From Bordetella parapertussis (lineage in GTDB: Bacteria; Pseudomonadota; Gammaproteobacteria; Burkholderiales; Burkholderiaceae_B), in NCBI GenBank assembly GCA_945895265.1, contig CAMDEF010000016.1:4937-68936 (forward strand): a stretch of DNA of 64,000 nt, read 5' to 3'. Shown here piece by piece: positions 28,659 to 37,166 of the stretch; within the stretch, counting starts at the first letter, position 1; every line of letters starts with the position of its first letter. A model generated the notes under the pieces. It did no database searches, was not told the DNA's origin, and saw only the letters and a list, made by a program, of their open reading frames with translations. A program made the position numbers and the translations under genes.

Positions 28659-29606
28659 TTAGGGCTTGCGCAGGCGGTAGAACAAATTTGGGGCGCTTAC
28701 GATATACAGACTACCCGCTTCGTCGGTTGCCACGCCTTCTGGTCTAGGCATCGGGGTTGCACCTTTGTTAGGAGATAAGGACAACATGCCCCGACCTTCG
28801 CCGCTATCGCCGTCAAGTTGCACAATCATCTGAGACTCTTCGCTTAACAGAAACACGCGCCCAGTGACCGGGTCAACCTCGACGGAAGACAGGTCAGTGG
28901 CAAACGGAACCTCTTCAAGCCAACGACTCACATTTTCAATACGTAGCCCGCGCGAATCGGGAGACTGCAGGTAATTCAGCCCGCTGACTCGGTATAAGGC
29001 CCTTGGGCTGTGTTCTTTAGCGATATAGAGGCGGTCACGCTTCAGGTCGTAGCCCAAGCCTTGAAAACCGTGATTACTGTCCTCTGACTCACCAAATCTA
29101 AGGACCAAAGAGAAACTGCGGGTCGTGTCAATAGTTTGCGGGGTTGCTGGGATCTCGACCAGCGCGATCCGGTTGCGCGCCCCGTTGACTAGCGCCACGC
29201 GGTTGCCGCCTACCCAAGCGACGCCATCAACGTCTGACATCCCTTTAATTGGGTAGGTTGCTAGTAATTGGCCATCAATCGACAGCGCATGGAGAGCTGC
29301 GGGCTTGTTGGAAACCGACAGAAGGCGCTTTTGCAGTGCATCATAGGTCAGGCCCGAGAGATTACCCTCGACGCCAGCGATGACCTTGGCCCGGTCTGGG
29401 GGCGCATACCCAGTGAGTGTATTGCCACCACCGCTGGCGACCTTTTTCTCAAACTGCGCCTGCTTGGCGGCCAAACCCGACACCCAACGGTATGCCACTT
29501 GCTCGGCATGATAAAAGCGCACACCGATATAGGTTGTCCAGCCCATGGCTATGACAACAAGACAAGCTAGCAAAATCTTTGATAAAAACTTGACTAAATC
29601 GGACAT
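28659..29606 (-). CDS. SdiA-regulated-family (YjiK-like) beta-propeller protein
   Basis: Probable periplasmic, membrane-anchored protein of about 315 residues with one N-terminal hydrophobic segment (SKILLACLVVIAMGWTTYIGVRF). The rest has the blade-like repeats of the SdiA-regulated family (PF06977): SGLTYDALQKRLLSVSNKPAALHALSIDG, then DVDGVAWVGGNRVALVN, GFQGLGYDLKRDRLYIAKEHSPRALYRV and FATDLSSVEVDPVTGRVFLLSEES. Function is not known; the name comes from the E. coli regulon. The frame opens to 29708, but the TM segment just after M35 makes 29606 the better start. It is divergent from rpoH. Confidence 0.8.
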   Translation of the reverse strand: MSDLVKFLSKILLACLVVIAMGWTTYIGVRFYHAEQVAYRWVSGLAAKQAQFEKKVASGGGNTLTGYAPPDRAKVIAGVEGNLSGLTYDALQKRLLSVSNKPAALHALSIDGQLLATYPIKGMSDVDGVAWVGGNRVALVNGARNRIALVEIPATPQTIDTTRSFSLVLRFGESEDSNHGFQGLGYDLKRDRLYIAKEHSPRALYRVSGLNYLQSPDSRGLRIENVSRWLEEVPFATDLSSVEVDPVTGRVFLLSEESQMIVQLDGDSGEGRGMLSLSPNKGATPMPRPEGVATDEAGSLYIVSAPNLFYRLRKP

Positions 29607-29720
29607 ACCAGAACCCAAAATGAACCAGCAAGGCTCTCGCCCGCTAGTCGCCGACCGCAGCCCCTTGAGATTAACACCCCAAGAAGAAATGCGGAACTTT
29701 CTGATCATAAGGCCGTCTTA

Positions 29721-29747
29721 TTAGCACTCGGGCAACGAGAGTGCTAA
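29721..29747 (+). promoter_or_regulatory. CIRCE operator (HrcA site) in the rpoH control region
   Basis: The sequence TTAGCACTC-N9-GAGTGCTAA is an exact match to the CIRCE consensus bound by the HrcA repressor. It lies 44 bp before the rpoH start. TTAGCA in the left arm and TAATAT at 29744-29749 are 17 bp apart, so the operator covers a plausible sigma-70 promoter and bound HrcA would block it. The site could also affect the divergent gene at 29606. hrcA itself is not in the window. Confidence 0.93.
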
Positions 29748-29790
29748 TATATCCGAATGGATCGTGTCCGTGTTTTGGAGCGATTTCCTC

Positions 29791-30669
29791 ATGACAAATT
29801 CAGCTGCTTTGACTTTACAACCATCACAACTTGCAATGGCTATTTCGAATCCTGGCTCGCTCGGGACGATTGAGGCCTATATTTCGACCGTCAACCGCCT
29901 GCCGGTGCTGTCCGCTGAGCAAGAACTCACGCTCGCGCGTCGCTTGCGCGACAACGAGGATATCGCCGCGGCCCGCGAGCTTGTGCTGTCGCATCTGCGC
30001 TTGGTGGTTTCCGTCGCCCGGCAATATTTGGGCTATGGCTTACCTCACGCAGATTTGATCCAGGAAGGCAACGTTGGGCTGATGAAGGCGGTTAAGCGCT
30101 TTGATCCCGAGCGCGGCGTGCGCCTCGTATCGTTTGCTGTGCATTGGATTAAAGCCGAAATACATGAGTACGTCGTGCGCAATTGGCGGATGGTTAAAGT
30201 CGCCACCACCAAAGCCCAACGTAAGTTGTTTTTTAACTTGCGCAGCATGCGACCTGACGGCCAAACGCTCGAAACGCACCAAGTGGCAGAGATCGCTGCG
30301 ACGTTAAAGGTGAGCCCCGAAGACGTCCGTGAAATGGAAGTCCGGATGTCGGGGCGCGAACTGCCGCTCGAAAATCAGGACGACGATGACGAGTCATACG
30401 CTCCGATCGCTTACCTCTCAGACGAGGGGCGCTCAGATCCTACGCAAGTGCTCGAGCGCCACGCTGCAGATGTGATGCAGGGCAGCGGTCTGACACAGGC
30501 ACTCGACATCCTCGACAAGCGCTCACGGCGCATCGTAGAGGCACGCTGGTTGCAAGACGATGGCGGTGCGACACTGCACGACCTAGCGGCCGAATTCGGC
30601 GTGTCAGCTGAACGTATTCGCCAGATTGAAGTGGCAGCGATGAAAAAAATGCGGTCGCACCTGAGCTAA
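29791..30669 (+). CDS. rpoH: Heat-shock sigma factor RpoH (sigma-32)
   Basis: Sigma-70-family factor, 292 residues, that directs transcription of heat-shock genes. Region 2 contains LVVSVARQYLGYGLPHADLIQEGNVGLMKAVKRFDPERGVRLVSFAVHWIKAEI. The RpoH box QRKLFFNLR (about residues 143-151) separates it from other sigma factors. Region 4 is LHDLAAEFGVSAERIRQIEVAAMKKM. The frame opens at a GTG at 29764, but the ATG at 29791 has GGAG upstream and the family-like start. A perfect CIRCE site upstream makes it a probable HrcA target. The 5' leader was not tested for thermosensor folding. Confidence 0.95.
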   Translation: MTNSAALTLQPSQLAMAISNPGSLGTIEAYISTVNRLPVLSAEQELTLARRLRDNEDIAAARELVLSHLRLVVSVARQYLGYGLPHADLIQEGNVGLMKAVKRFDPERGVRLVSFAVHWIKAEIHEYVVRNWRMVKVATTKAQRKLFFNLRSMRPDGQTLETHQVAEIAATLKVSPEDVREMEVRMSGRELPLENQDDDDESYAPIAYLSDEGRSDPTQVLERHAADVMQGSGLTQALDILDKRSRRIVEARWLQDDGGATLHDLAAEFGVSAERIRQIEVAAMKKMRSHLS

Positions 30670-30672
30670 ACA

Positions 30673-30825
30673 GTGAGCACCGGCTCGGCTGTCTTCGGCT
30701 TTGCTGGGTTGTTAGCGCTGAGTCGTATTATGCCCACGCTGGTTGGGCGACTCAAACTCCCTTATGCGGTGTTGCTCGCGGTCGTTGGCTGTGCGATCGG
30801 CTTCCAGCTAGACCGGTGTAGGTGA
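30673..30825 (+). pseudogene. Remnant of a CPA1/NhaP-type cation:proton antiporter N-terminus
   Basis: Starting with GTG 4 bp after rpoH, 50 codons read as two hydrophobic stretches with the pattern FGFAGLLALSRIMP and VGRLKLPYAVLLAVVGCAIGF, which I recognise as the first membrane segments of CPA1 antiporters. A TGA then ends the frame after GFQLDRCR. Full antiporters have 400-600 residues, so this is the 5' stump of a lost gene. Its last bases overlap the 3' end of the convergent Nudix gene, which suggests a deletion joined the two. It might be translated as a small membrane peptide. Confidence 0.55.
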
Positions 30826-31728
30826 TGCGCGCCTGAGAAGGTCTTCGGCCAAAACAATCGAGGCTTCAAGGGTAAAGGCGCCTTGAGTGAGCATATTAAA
30901 AATCGTAACAGGCGCCATTAACTGAATGTCCATGACCTCGCCATCACGATTTTTAGGGATGACATGCACAGGCAAAATACACTCACACGTCAAGACGTCT
31001 TCAACTTGATAGCCTTCAGGAACCTGTCTCAACATGCGGGCAATTGTTCTGAGAGGCGTACGGGCTGCAATATCTTGTGCATCGAGGCCTGCTTCTTCGT
31101 CAGACTCGCGCACCAGTCCCGCTTGCATGTCTTCTTGGCTAGAAATCAGCCCGCCGACTAAGGTGTCCCACATGCCAGGGTCGGTTGCCTTAGTGAGCGA
31201 GCGTCTCGCAACCCACAGGTGTCCGTTTTGTGACCAACCGCTTAGGTGTACCGCTTGGGTCAGTAGGCCTAAGGGGCGAACCACGCCCCGTTCGATCGCT
31301 CCAAGAGCTCTGTTGTCTGACGTTGCGGCAGAGCCAAGAGGGTGCTCGGGCCAGACATCTAGCAGTTCGTTTCGCCAGCCGGGCGCGCAGCCGACTTGGC
31401 GCAACGTGGTCGCCACCATAGCCAAGAGCGCGTTCAATTCAGGCCCAGAACCCATGAATCGACCGATATGCGCGCAATCGTGTGAAATTTCGACGTGTTT
31501 GAGCCCCTTAAGTGCTTGAGCGGCTTTCGCAAAGAGCCAGCCGCAGCGCTGCCCTGAAATAAAAAGCGGCAGCGACTCGGCCTGCGGGGGCTGATTGGCC
31601 CGGCTTAGCAGGTCGGCAAGCAGTTGTTGTAGGCTGCCGGGATCTAAAGAAACTCTTGGTGAAGGCATTGGGTCATCAGGGGCTTGTTGTGAAATGAGAT
31701 TGTAGGGCAGCGAGACCCTCTCAGCCAC
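30808..31728 (-). CDS. Nudix hydrolase with DUF4743-type N-terminal domain
   Basis: Nudix protein of about 306 residues related to the C-terminal part of Tnr3-like thiamine-phosphate proteins; the substrate is unknown. The Nudix box is complete: G-GLISSQ-E-DMQAGLV-RE-SD-EE-A-GL (GGLISSQEDMQAGL, then VRESDEEAGL). The N-terminal half shows the DUF4743 pattern around LFISGQRCGWLFAKAAQAL. The frame begins at a GTG (31728) with AGGA seven bases before. An ATG at 31668 has no visible ribosome-binding site. The gene is convergent with rpoH and divergent from coxB. Confidence 0.82.
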   Translation of the reverse strand: MAERVSLPYNLISQQAPDDPMPSPRVSLDPGSLQQLLADLLSRANQPPQAESLPLFISGQRCGWLFAKAAQALKGLKHVEISHDCAHIGRFMGSGPELNALLAMVATTLRQVGCAPGWRNELLDVWPEHPLGSAATSDNRALGAIERGVVRPLGLLTQAVHLSGWSQNGHLWVARRSLTKATDPGMWDTLVGGLISSQEDMQAGLVRESDEEAGLDAQDIAARTPLRTIARMLRQVPEGYQVEDVLTCECILPVHVIPKNRDGEVMDIQLMAPVTIFNMLTQGAFTLEASIVLAEDLLRRASPTPV

Positions 31729-31905
31729 GCTATAATCCTGTCAGTTTATTAACGAATGTCTTTTGTGAATGATTCGCGTTGGAACGGGGCAGCATATCGC
31801 CATCGGCCCAGCGATCCAATAATTTTGCGTCAGCGGTGCTCAATTGCCATTCACCCAAAGTGGTTATGGTGTTGGTTCTGAAGCGCAGCGTATTCGAGGT
31901 TCAGC

Positions 31906-33063
31906 ATGAAGAAGGTCAGAGGGTTACTGGGCGCCTGTGCCATGCTTTTTTGTGGCGTTGCCAGTGCACAAGTCAAAGACATGCCGGGCGGGCCCCGCAT
32001 GAACCAGCTTAATTTGCCCGAAGGGGTCACTCAAATTGCCAGGGATGTCGCTTGGCTGCACTGGTTTATGCTGATTGTCTGCATGGTGATTTTCGTCGCT
32101 GTGTTTGGTGTCATGTTTTATTCGATTTGGGCACATCGCAAGTCGCGCGGTGCCAAAGCTGCGACCTTTCATGAGCACCTAGGCGTCGAAGTTGCCTGGA
32201 CAGTCATACCGTTCATCATTGTGATCGCGATGGCCTTGCCCGCCACCCGCACCGTCGTTGCCATGAAGGATACGAGTGGTGCCGACATTACCGTCAAAGT
32301 CACCGGCTACCAATGGAAATGGGGCTACGAGTACATTGATGGCCCTGCGGCGGGCGTTAAGTTTCTCTCAAACTTAGCCACTCCACGTGCGCAAATTGAA
32401 GGTAAAGAGCCACGTGGCCCGCTCTACCTAATGGAAGTCGACAATCCTCTCGTTGTCCCCCTCGGTAAAAAAATCCGCATTTCAGTTACCGGTGGTGATG
32501 TGATCCACTCTTGGATGGTGCCTGACTTAGCAGTCAAGCAAGACGCCATCCCCGGTTTTATACGCAGCGTTTGGTTTCGTGCCGAGAAAGTCGGTGAGTA
32601 TCGTGGTCAATGTACCGAGCTGTGCGGCAAAGACCATGCCTTCATGCCAATCGTTGTGAAAGTTGTCTCCGAGCAAGATTACGCCACCTGGTCTGCCGAG
32701 CAGAAAAAACTACTCGCAGCCGCGGCGGATGATCCAAACAAAGAATGGTCGGCAGCCGACTTAATCGCCCGAGGCGAAAAAGTTTACGCAGCCAACTGCG
32801 TGGCATGTCACCAAGGTAGCGGCAAGGGCGTAGTCGGTGCCTTCCCTGCGTTAGATGGCAGCAAAATTGTTTTAGGCCCAAAGGCCGACAACATCCAGAT
32901 TTTGCTGAAAGGCAAGCCAGGTACAGCGATGGCTGCTTTTGGCGGTCAATTGAATGACGTTGAAATCGCTTCGGTGATCACCTTCTCGCGCGCCTCTTGG
33001 AGTAACGCAGGTAAAGGTCAGGACCCGGTTGTTTCACCGGCAGATATTAAGGCCGCACGTTAA
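31906..33063 (+). CDS. coxB: Cytochrome c oxidase subunit II with fused cytochrome c domain
   Basis: CuA subunit that accepts electrons from cytochrome c. A signal peptide (1-21) precedes two membrane helices (about 48-76 and 95-115). The CuA centre is formed by H201, C236, E238, C240, H244 and M247 in CTELCGKDHAFMP. After about residue 285 a cytochrome c domain follows with CVACH (C298, C301, H302), so the enzyme carries its own c haem as in caa3-type oxidases. Length 385 residues agrees. A TATAAT hexamer lies at 31731-31736 without a good -35, so the promoter is uncertain. It is the first gene of the oxidase cluster. Confidence 0.97.
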   Translation: MKKVRGLLGACAMLFCGVASAQVKDMPGGPRMNQLNLPEGVTQIARDVAWLHWFMLIVCMVIFVAVFGVMFYSIWAHRKSRGAKAATFHEHLGVEVAWTVIPFIIVIAMALPATRTVVAMKDTSGADITVKVTGYQWKWGYEYIDGPAAGVKFLSNLATPRAQIEGKEPRGPLYLMEVDNPLVVPLGKKIRISVTGGDVIHSWMVPDLAVKQDAIPGFIRSVWFRAEKVGEYRGQCTELCGKDHAFMPIVVKVVSEQDYATWSAEQKKLLAAAADDPNKEWSAADLIARGEKVYAANCVACHQGSGKGVVGAFPALDGSKIVLGPKADNIQILLKGKPGTAMAAFGGQLNDVEIASVITFSRASWSNAGKGQDPVVSPADIKAAR

Positions 33064-33141
33064 GTTTCGAGATATTCGTTCAAGCAGGCTGATGATTGCA
33101 CTTGGTGTGCAATAACCGTAAAAGTACGACAGGAGTCAACT

Positions 33142-34764
33142 ATGAGCAGCGTTACACCAGATCAGGTTTCGGGACATGGCCACAGCCATGGTCATGACCA
33201 CGCGCACGACGATCACGCCCACGCAATCCTACAGGGCTGGCGGCGCTGGTTGTTTGCGACTAACCATAAAGATATTGGTACGATGTACCTGATCTTTTCT
33301 TTTGCGATGTTGCTTGAAGGGGGCACACTTGCCCTTCTGTTACGCACAGAGCTATTTCAGCCAGGATTGCAGTTCTTTCGCCCAGAACTGTTCAATCAGT
33401 TCACTACCATGCATGGTTTGATCATGGTGTTTGGCGCGATCATGCCGGCCTTTGTTGGCTTTGCCAACTGGATGGTGCCCCTGCAAATTGGCGCCGCTGA
33501 CATGGCCTTTGCCCGCATGAACAACTTTAGTTTTTGGTTGTTGCCCGTTGCTGGCCTGTTACTCACCGCTTCGTTCTTTGTGCCCGGTGGCGCCACCGCT
33601 GCAGGCTGGACGCTTTACGCGCCCTTGACCCTTCAAATGGGCCCAGGGATGGACATGGCTATTTTCGCGATGCACTTAATGGGTGCGTCATCGATTATGG
33701 GTTCGATCAACATTGTGGTCACCATCTTGAACATGCGCGCGCCCGGCATGACCTTGATGAAAATGCCCCTGTTTTGCTGGACGTGGTTAATTACTGCTTA
33801 CCTGTTAATTGCTGTGATGCCAGTGTTGGCTGCCGCCATCACCATGGTGCTCACCGATCGTCATTTCGGCACGGGTTTCTTTAATGCTGCGGCCGGTGGT
33901 GATCCGGTGCTGTATCAGCATATCTTCTGGTTCTTCGGCCACCCCGAGGTTTACATCATGATTTTGCCGGCCTTCGGCATCGTGTCAGCCATTATCCCGG
34001 CCTTTGCGCGTAAACCACTGTTTGGTTATGCCTCGATGGTGTACGCGACAGCGTCGATTGCCATCTTGTCGTTTATCGTTTGGGCGCATCACATGTTTGC
34101 GACAGGGATGCCAGTCACGGGTCAGTTGTATTTCATGTACGCAACGATGTTGATTTCGATCCCAACTGGCGTCAAGGTATTCAACTGGGTTGCCACGATG
34201 TGGAAAGGTTCGATGACCTTTGAAACGCCCATGCTGTTTGCGGTTGGCTTTATCTTTGTGTTTACGATCGGCGGCTTTACTGGTTTGATCTTATCGATGG
34301 CACCGATTGATATTCAAGTTCATGACACGTATTACGTCGTTGCCCACTTTCACTACGTGTTGGTAGCGGGTTCGCTGTTTGGTTTGTTTGCGGGCACCTA
34401 CTACTGGTTACCGAAGTGGTGCGGTTACATGTACGACGAAAAGTTGGGCAAGATTCACTTTTGGTCGAGCATGATTTCTTTCAACATCACGTTCTTCCCA
34501 ATGCACTTTATGGGTCTGGCTGGCATGCCACGTCGTTATGCTGACTACGCGGCGCAGTTCACAGACTTTCATCAGATCGCGACCATTGGTGCGTTTTGGT
34601 TTGGAATCTCTCAACTGTTGTTCCTGTATATCATCCTGAAAGCCTACGCGGGCAAAGGTGCACCTGCTGCTGCCAAACCTTGGGAAGGCGCTGAAGGTCT
34701 AGAGTGGACCGTGCCTTCGCCTGCTCCATTCCATACCTTCGAAACGCCGCCCGTGGTGAAATAG
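33142..34764 (+). CDS. coxA: Cytochrome c oxidase subunit I
   Basis: Catalytic haem a/a3-CuB subunit that reduces oxygen and pumps protons. The 540-residue protein has about 12 helices. Key sites are [11 protein letters not shown] (low-spin haem ligand His), [16 protein letters not shown] (CuB His cross-linked to Tyr), WAHHMF (CuB His pair) and [14 protein letters not shown] (haem a3 and a ligands). All are intact. Residues 12-27 are unusually rich in histidine (eight His alternating with Gly, Asp, Ala). AGGAG lies before the ATG. The gene lies 78 bp after coxB. Confidence 0.98.
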   Translation: MSSVTPDQVSGHGHSHGHDHAHDDHAHAILQGWRRWLFATNHKDIGTMYLIFSFAMLLEGGTLALLLRTELFQPGLQFFRPELFNQFTTMHGLIMVFGAIMPAFVGFANWMVPLQIGAADMAFARMNNFSFWLLPVAGLLLTASFFVPGGATAAGWTLYAPLTLQMGPGMDMAIFAMHLMGASSIMGSINIVVTILNMRAPGMTLMKMPLFCWTWLITAYLLIAVMPVLAAAITMVLTDRHFGTGFFNAAAGGDPVLYQHIFWFFGHPEVYIMILPAFGIVSAIIPAFARKPLFGYASMVYATASIAILSFIVWAHHMFATGMPVTGQLYFMYATMLISIPTGVKVFNWVATMWKGSMTFETPMLFAVGFIFVFTIGGFTGLILSMAPIDIQVHDTYYVVAHFHYVLVAGSLFGLFAGTYYWLPKWCGYMYDEKLGKIHFWSSMISFNITFFPMHFMGLAGMPRRYADYAAQFTDFHQIATIGAFWFGISQLLFLYIILKAYAGKGAPAAAKPWEGAEGLEWTVPSPAPFHTFETPPVVK

Positions 34765-34771
34765 GTTAAAG

Positions 34772-34891
34772 ATGCCAACCGCAGAACAGCGTCGTAAAAA
34801 CAGACGCACTGGTTTGTACTTCGCCGTCATCGTGTTGGGCTTGTTTGCCTACACGGTTGGACGGCAAGTGTATTTACATTATTTTTCTTGA
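34772..34891 (+). CDS. Small cytochrome-oxidase assembly protein (39 residues, one membrane helix)
   Basis: A 39-codon frame starting ATG 8 bp after the coxA stop. It has a basic N-terminus (EQRRKNRRTG), one membrane helix (LYFAVIVLGLFAYTVG) and a short tail (RQVYLHYFS). Burkholderiales oxidase clusters carry a short protein of this size and layout between coxA and cox11, annotated as a cytochrome oxidase small assembly protein. Its role is not known in detail. It matters because the gene that normally follows, cox11/ctaG, is not here. Confidence 0.75.
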   Translation: MPTAEQRRKNRRTGLYFAVIVLGLFAYTVGRQVYLHYFS

Positions 34892-34907
34892 AAGCTAGAT
34901 TTAAAGC

Positions 34908-35132
34908 ATGAGCGATGACTTAAAAGAACTTGCTCAGCGTAAATTGAGTTTTTTTCAAACATTGAAAGCTGTTCTTTGGGCGTTGTTTGGTGTAAGAAAG
35001 GGCTCTGGGTATCAAGAGGATATTTCGAAGCTCAATCCTGTGCATCTGATCGTTGCTGGGGTTGTACTGACAGTTATTTTTGTGGTGAGTTTGGTTAAGA
35101 TTGCTGGTTGGGCAATCACCTTGCTAACTTAA
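34908..35132 (+). CDS. DUF2970 membrane protein of the oxidase cluster
   Basis: A 74-residue protein: a polar N-terminus (MSDDLKELAQRKLSF), a first hydrophobic segment (FQTLKAVLWALFGVRKG) and a C-terminal helix (VHLIVAGVVLTVIFVVSLVKIAGW). It fits the DUF2970 family, which sits next to coxC in betaproteobacteria. Function is unknown; a part in oxidase assembly or stability is inferred only from its place. It lies 16 bp after the small assembly protein and 36 bp before coxC. Confidence 0.82.
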   Translation: MSDDLKELAQRKLSFFQTLKAVLWALFGVRKGSGYQEDISKLNPVHLIVAGVVLTVIFVVSLVKIAGWAITLLT

Positions 35133-35168
35133 CGTTAATATTCACATAGTGTAAGTTTGGAGAACAGA

Positions 35169-36044
35169 ATGAGTGCATCCCACTCGACGCATGGCAACGT
35201 AGCCCCGTATTACTACGTACCCGCTGATTCGGCGCATCCAGTTCGTGCAAGTGTTGCGCTGTTGGTCGTGATGCTTGGCGCCTCGGCTTGGATCAATGGA
35301 GTCGACGCTGGCAAATGGGCTGTGCTTGCGGGTTTGCTTGGTCTGTTTGTCGTGTTGTATTACTGGTTTGGTGATGCAATTCAAGAGTCTGAAGCAGGGT
35401 TGAACAGCAAGCGCATCGACATGTCGTACCGCTGGAGCATGAGCTGGTTCATCTTTTCAGAAGTCATGTTTTTTAGCGCGTTTTTTGGCGCCCTCTGGTA
35501 CACACGCACGATCACGTTGCCTTGGTTGGGTGATTTAGATCATAAGCTGTTGTTATGGCCTGACTTCAATGCGGTGTGGCCAAATTTAGGCCCAGCCGGC
35601 GTTGTTGAGGCGTTTCAAACGATGGGGCCTTTCTGGCTGCCAACGATCAATACGGCCCTGTTGTTAACCTCTGGCGTGACGCTCACAATTTCGCATCATG
35701 CCTTAATTGCCGATCATCGTGGTAAGGCCAAGTTTTGGTTGTTCGCGACCATTGTCTTAGGCTTTATTTTCGTGGGCTGTCAGGGCTTTGAGTACTACCA
35801 CGCATACACCGATTTGAATCTGAAATTCAACTCTGGCGCGTATGGCTCGCTGTTTTATATGCTGACAGGCTTTCACGGCTTCCATGTGCTGTTAGGCGCA
35901 ACGATGCTTGCCGTGATTTTGATTCGTATGATGAAAGGCCACTTCAGGTCAGATCACCATTTTGGCTTTGAAGGCGCAGCGTGGTACTGGCACTTCGTTG
36001 ACGTTGTGTGGTTGGGTCTGTATCTGTTTGTGTATTGGTTTTAA
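35169..36044 (+). CDS. coxC: Cytochrome c oxidase subunit III
   Basis: Seven-helix subunit that stabilises the catalytic core. The 291-residue protein contains SWFIFSEVMFFSAFFGALWYTRTI, NTALLLTSGVTLTISHHAL, and GSLFYMLTGFHGFHVLLGATML, ending WYWHFVDVVWLGLYLFVYWF; all are family landmarks. The ATG at 35169 follows GGAGAACAG. The frame also opens at a TTG 12 bp upstream, which is less likely. A strong terminator follows 30 bp after the stop and closes the first oxidase unit. Confidence 0.98.
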   Translation: MSASHSTHGNVAPYYYVPADSAHPVRASVALLVVMLGASAWINGVDAGKWAVLAGLLGLFVVLYYWFGDAIQESEAGLNSKRIDMSYRWSMSWFIFSEVMFFSAFFGALWYTRTITLPWLGDLDHKLLLWPDFNAVWPNLGPAGVVEAFQTMGPFWLPTINTALLLTSGVTLTISHHALIADHRGKAKFWLFATIVLGFIFVGCQGFEYYHAYTDLNLKFNSGAYGSLFYMLTGFHGFHVLLGATMLAVILIRMMKGHFRSDHHFGFEGAAWYWHFVDVVWLGLYLFVYWF

Positions 36045-36074
36045 TTGAAACAGCCGCGGTACTTTTGAAATAAT

Positions 36075-36100
36075 AAGCCGGCAAGCGCCGGCTTTTTTTT
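36075..36100 (+). terminator. Rho-independent terminator after coxC
   Basis: An 8-bp perfect stem (AAGCCGGC/GCCGGCTT) with a 4-base loop is followed by eight T. It ends the coxB-coxC unit. Confidence 0.92.
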
Positions 36101-36116
36101 AATGGGTGCCATTGCG

Positions 36117-36320
36117 CTAGCGTTGAAACCCTGTTGTTTCGATCCATCCCATCCAGTGCGAGAACAGCAGAAACAGAAACAAGACAACGGACAAACCAAT
36201 TCGAAGTGTCAAGGCGTTAACCGTTTTGCTTGAGCTGCCCTTGTCTCGCATGAGGTAAAACAGCGCCGAAGCCAGACTGCCTAAAATACCGATAAAGGCC
36301 AGTATCACCATGATTCGCAT
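36117..36320 (-). CDS. Twin-transmembrane small protein (DUF2909-like)
   Basis: A 67-residue protein with two membrane helices (MRIMVILAFIGILGSLASALFYLM and ALTLRIGLSVVLFLFLLFSHWMGW) joined by a short charged loop (RDKGSSSKTVN). This is the layout of the DUF2909 twin-transmembrane family commonly found opposite surf1 in betaproteobacterial oxidase clusters. GGAG stands six bases before the ATG at 36320, so that start is preferred over one 12 bp upstream. It is the only minus-strand gene in the oxidase cluster and is divergent from surf1. Confidence 0.8.
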   Translation of the reverse strand: MRIMVILAFIGILGSLASALFYLMRDKGSSSKTVNALTLRIGLSVVLFLFLLFSHWMGWIETTGFQR

Positions 36321-36355
36321 GACGCTCTCCATCCAAAACAGGAATTATCGCAGAC

Positions 36356-37141
36356 ATGTCGCCACCGATATCCAATAAGCGAATTGTGTTCGCGCTGGTG
36401 CTGTTGGCTATCGTGGGCGGCCTGTGTGTCCTCTTGGGGTTTTGGCAACTCGAGCGCGCCAAGCAAAGGCAAGCCATCGCAGCTGACATCCAGTCGGGGC
36501 GTCAGGCTGCACCGGTTAACCTCAACGCTCCAACTGCGCAGAAGAACCTGTATAAAAACTGGATGCCAGCGATGGCTCAGGGTCGCTGGCGTGGTGAATT
36601 TAGTGTTTTGCTCGACAATCGAAATCTAGCAGGGCGGCCCGGCCTCTGGTTGGCAACACCGCTAGAGATGGAAGATGGTCGCGCGGTACTCGTGTTAAGA
36701 GGGTGGCTTGCTAGGCCAATCGGCGATCGACAGGCACCTGTCTTCCCCACGCCTGCGCAACGGCAAAACATCCAGGGTGAGCTGACGATGCATGTGCCTC
36801 GCTTGTTTGAGCTCTGGAGCTCGGGCAACGTCAATACGTCTGCTTTGAGCTTGAATGCCCAAACCCGCAGCCATGGTGCCTCTGAAACCGTTGATACTGG
36901 GCAATTGCTCAGGCTGCAGAACTTATCCTTAGAAAAGTTGTCACAGCAAACGGGTCTAAATTTAATACCCGTGGTGTTGTTGCAGACAAGCGCATCAAAT
37001 GATGGTTTGATACGCGAATGGCCCGAACCCTCAGTGGACGCTGATAAAAACGTTGGCTACGCCATGCAGTGGTTTGGCTTTGCCACGATTTGTTTGATCG
37101 CCTTGCTTGTTTTAATTTTGCGCCAAAGACGCAATCGTTAG
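36356..37141 (+). CDS. SURF1-family oxidase assembly protein
   Basis: Membrane protein that helps haem a insertion into subunit I. The 261-residue protein has the two-helix SURF1 plan: a first helix ending GFWQLERAKQR (family motif), a periplasmic domain (GRWRGEFSVLLDNRNLAGRPGLWLATPLEM, then LRGWLAR) and a final NVGYAMQWFGFA motif in the second helix. The C-terminus is basic (RQRRNR). It starts the second transcription unit of the cluster, 25 bp ahead of the SCO-like gene. Confidence 0.93.
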   Translation: MSPPISNKRIVFALVLLAIVGGLCVLLGFWQLERAKQRQAIAADIQSGRQAAPVNLNAPTAQKNLYKNWMPAMAQGRWRGEFSVLLDNRNLAGRPGLWLATPLEMEDGRAVLVLRGWLARPIGDRQAPVFPTPAQRQNIQGELTMHVPRLFELWSSGNVNTSALSLNAQTRSHGASETVDTGQLLRLQNLSLEKLSQQTGLNLIPVVLLQTSASNDGLIREWPEPSVDADKNVGYAMQWFGFATICLIALLVLILRQRRNR

Positions 37142-37166
37142 CCCTTATATTTTTTGACGGAACAGT

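Noticed and set aside
36075..36100. A palindromic GCCGGC repeat as a mobile element end
   Set aside because: The stem, short loop and T-run make it an ordinary terminator behind coxC.
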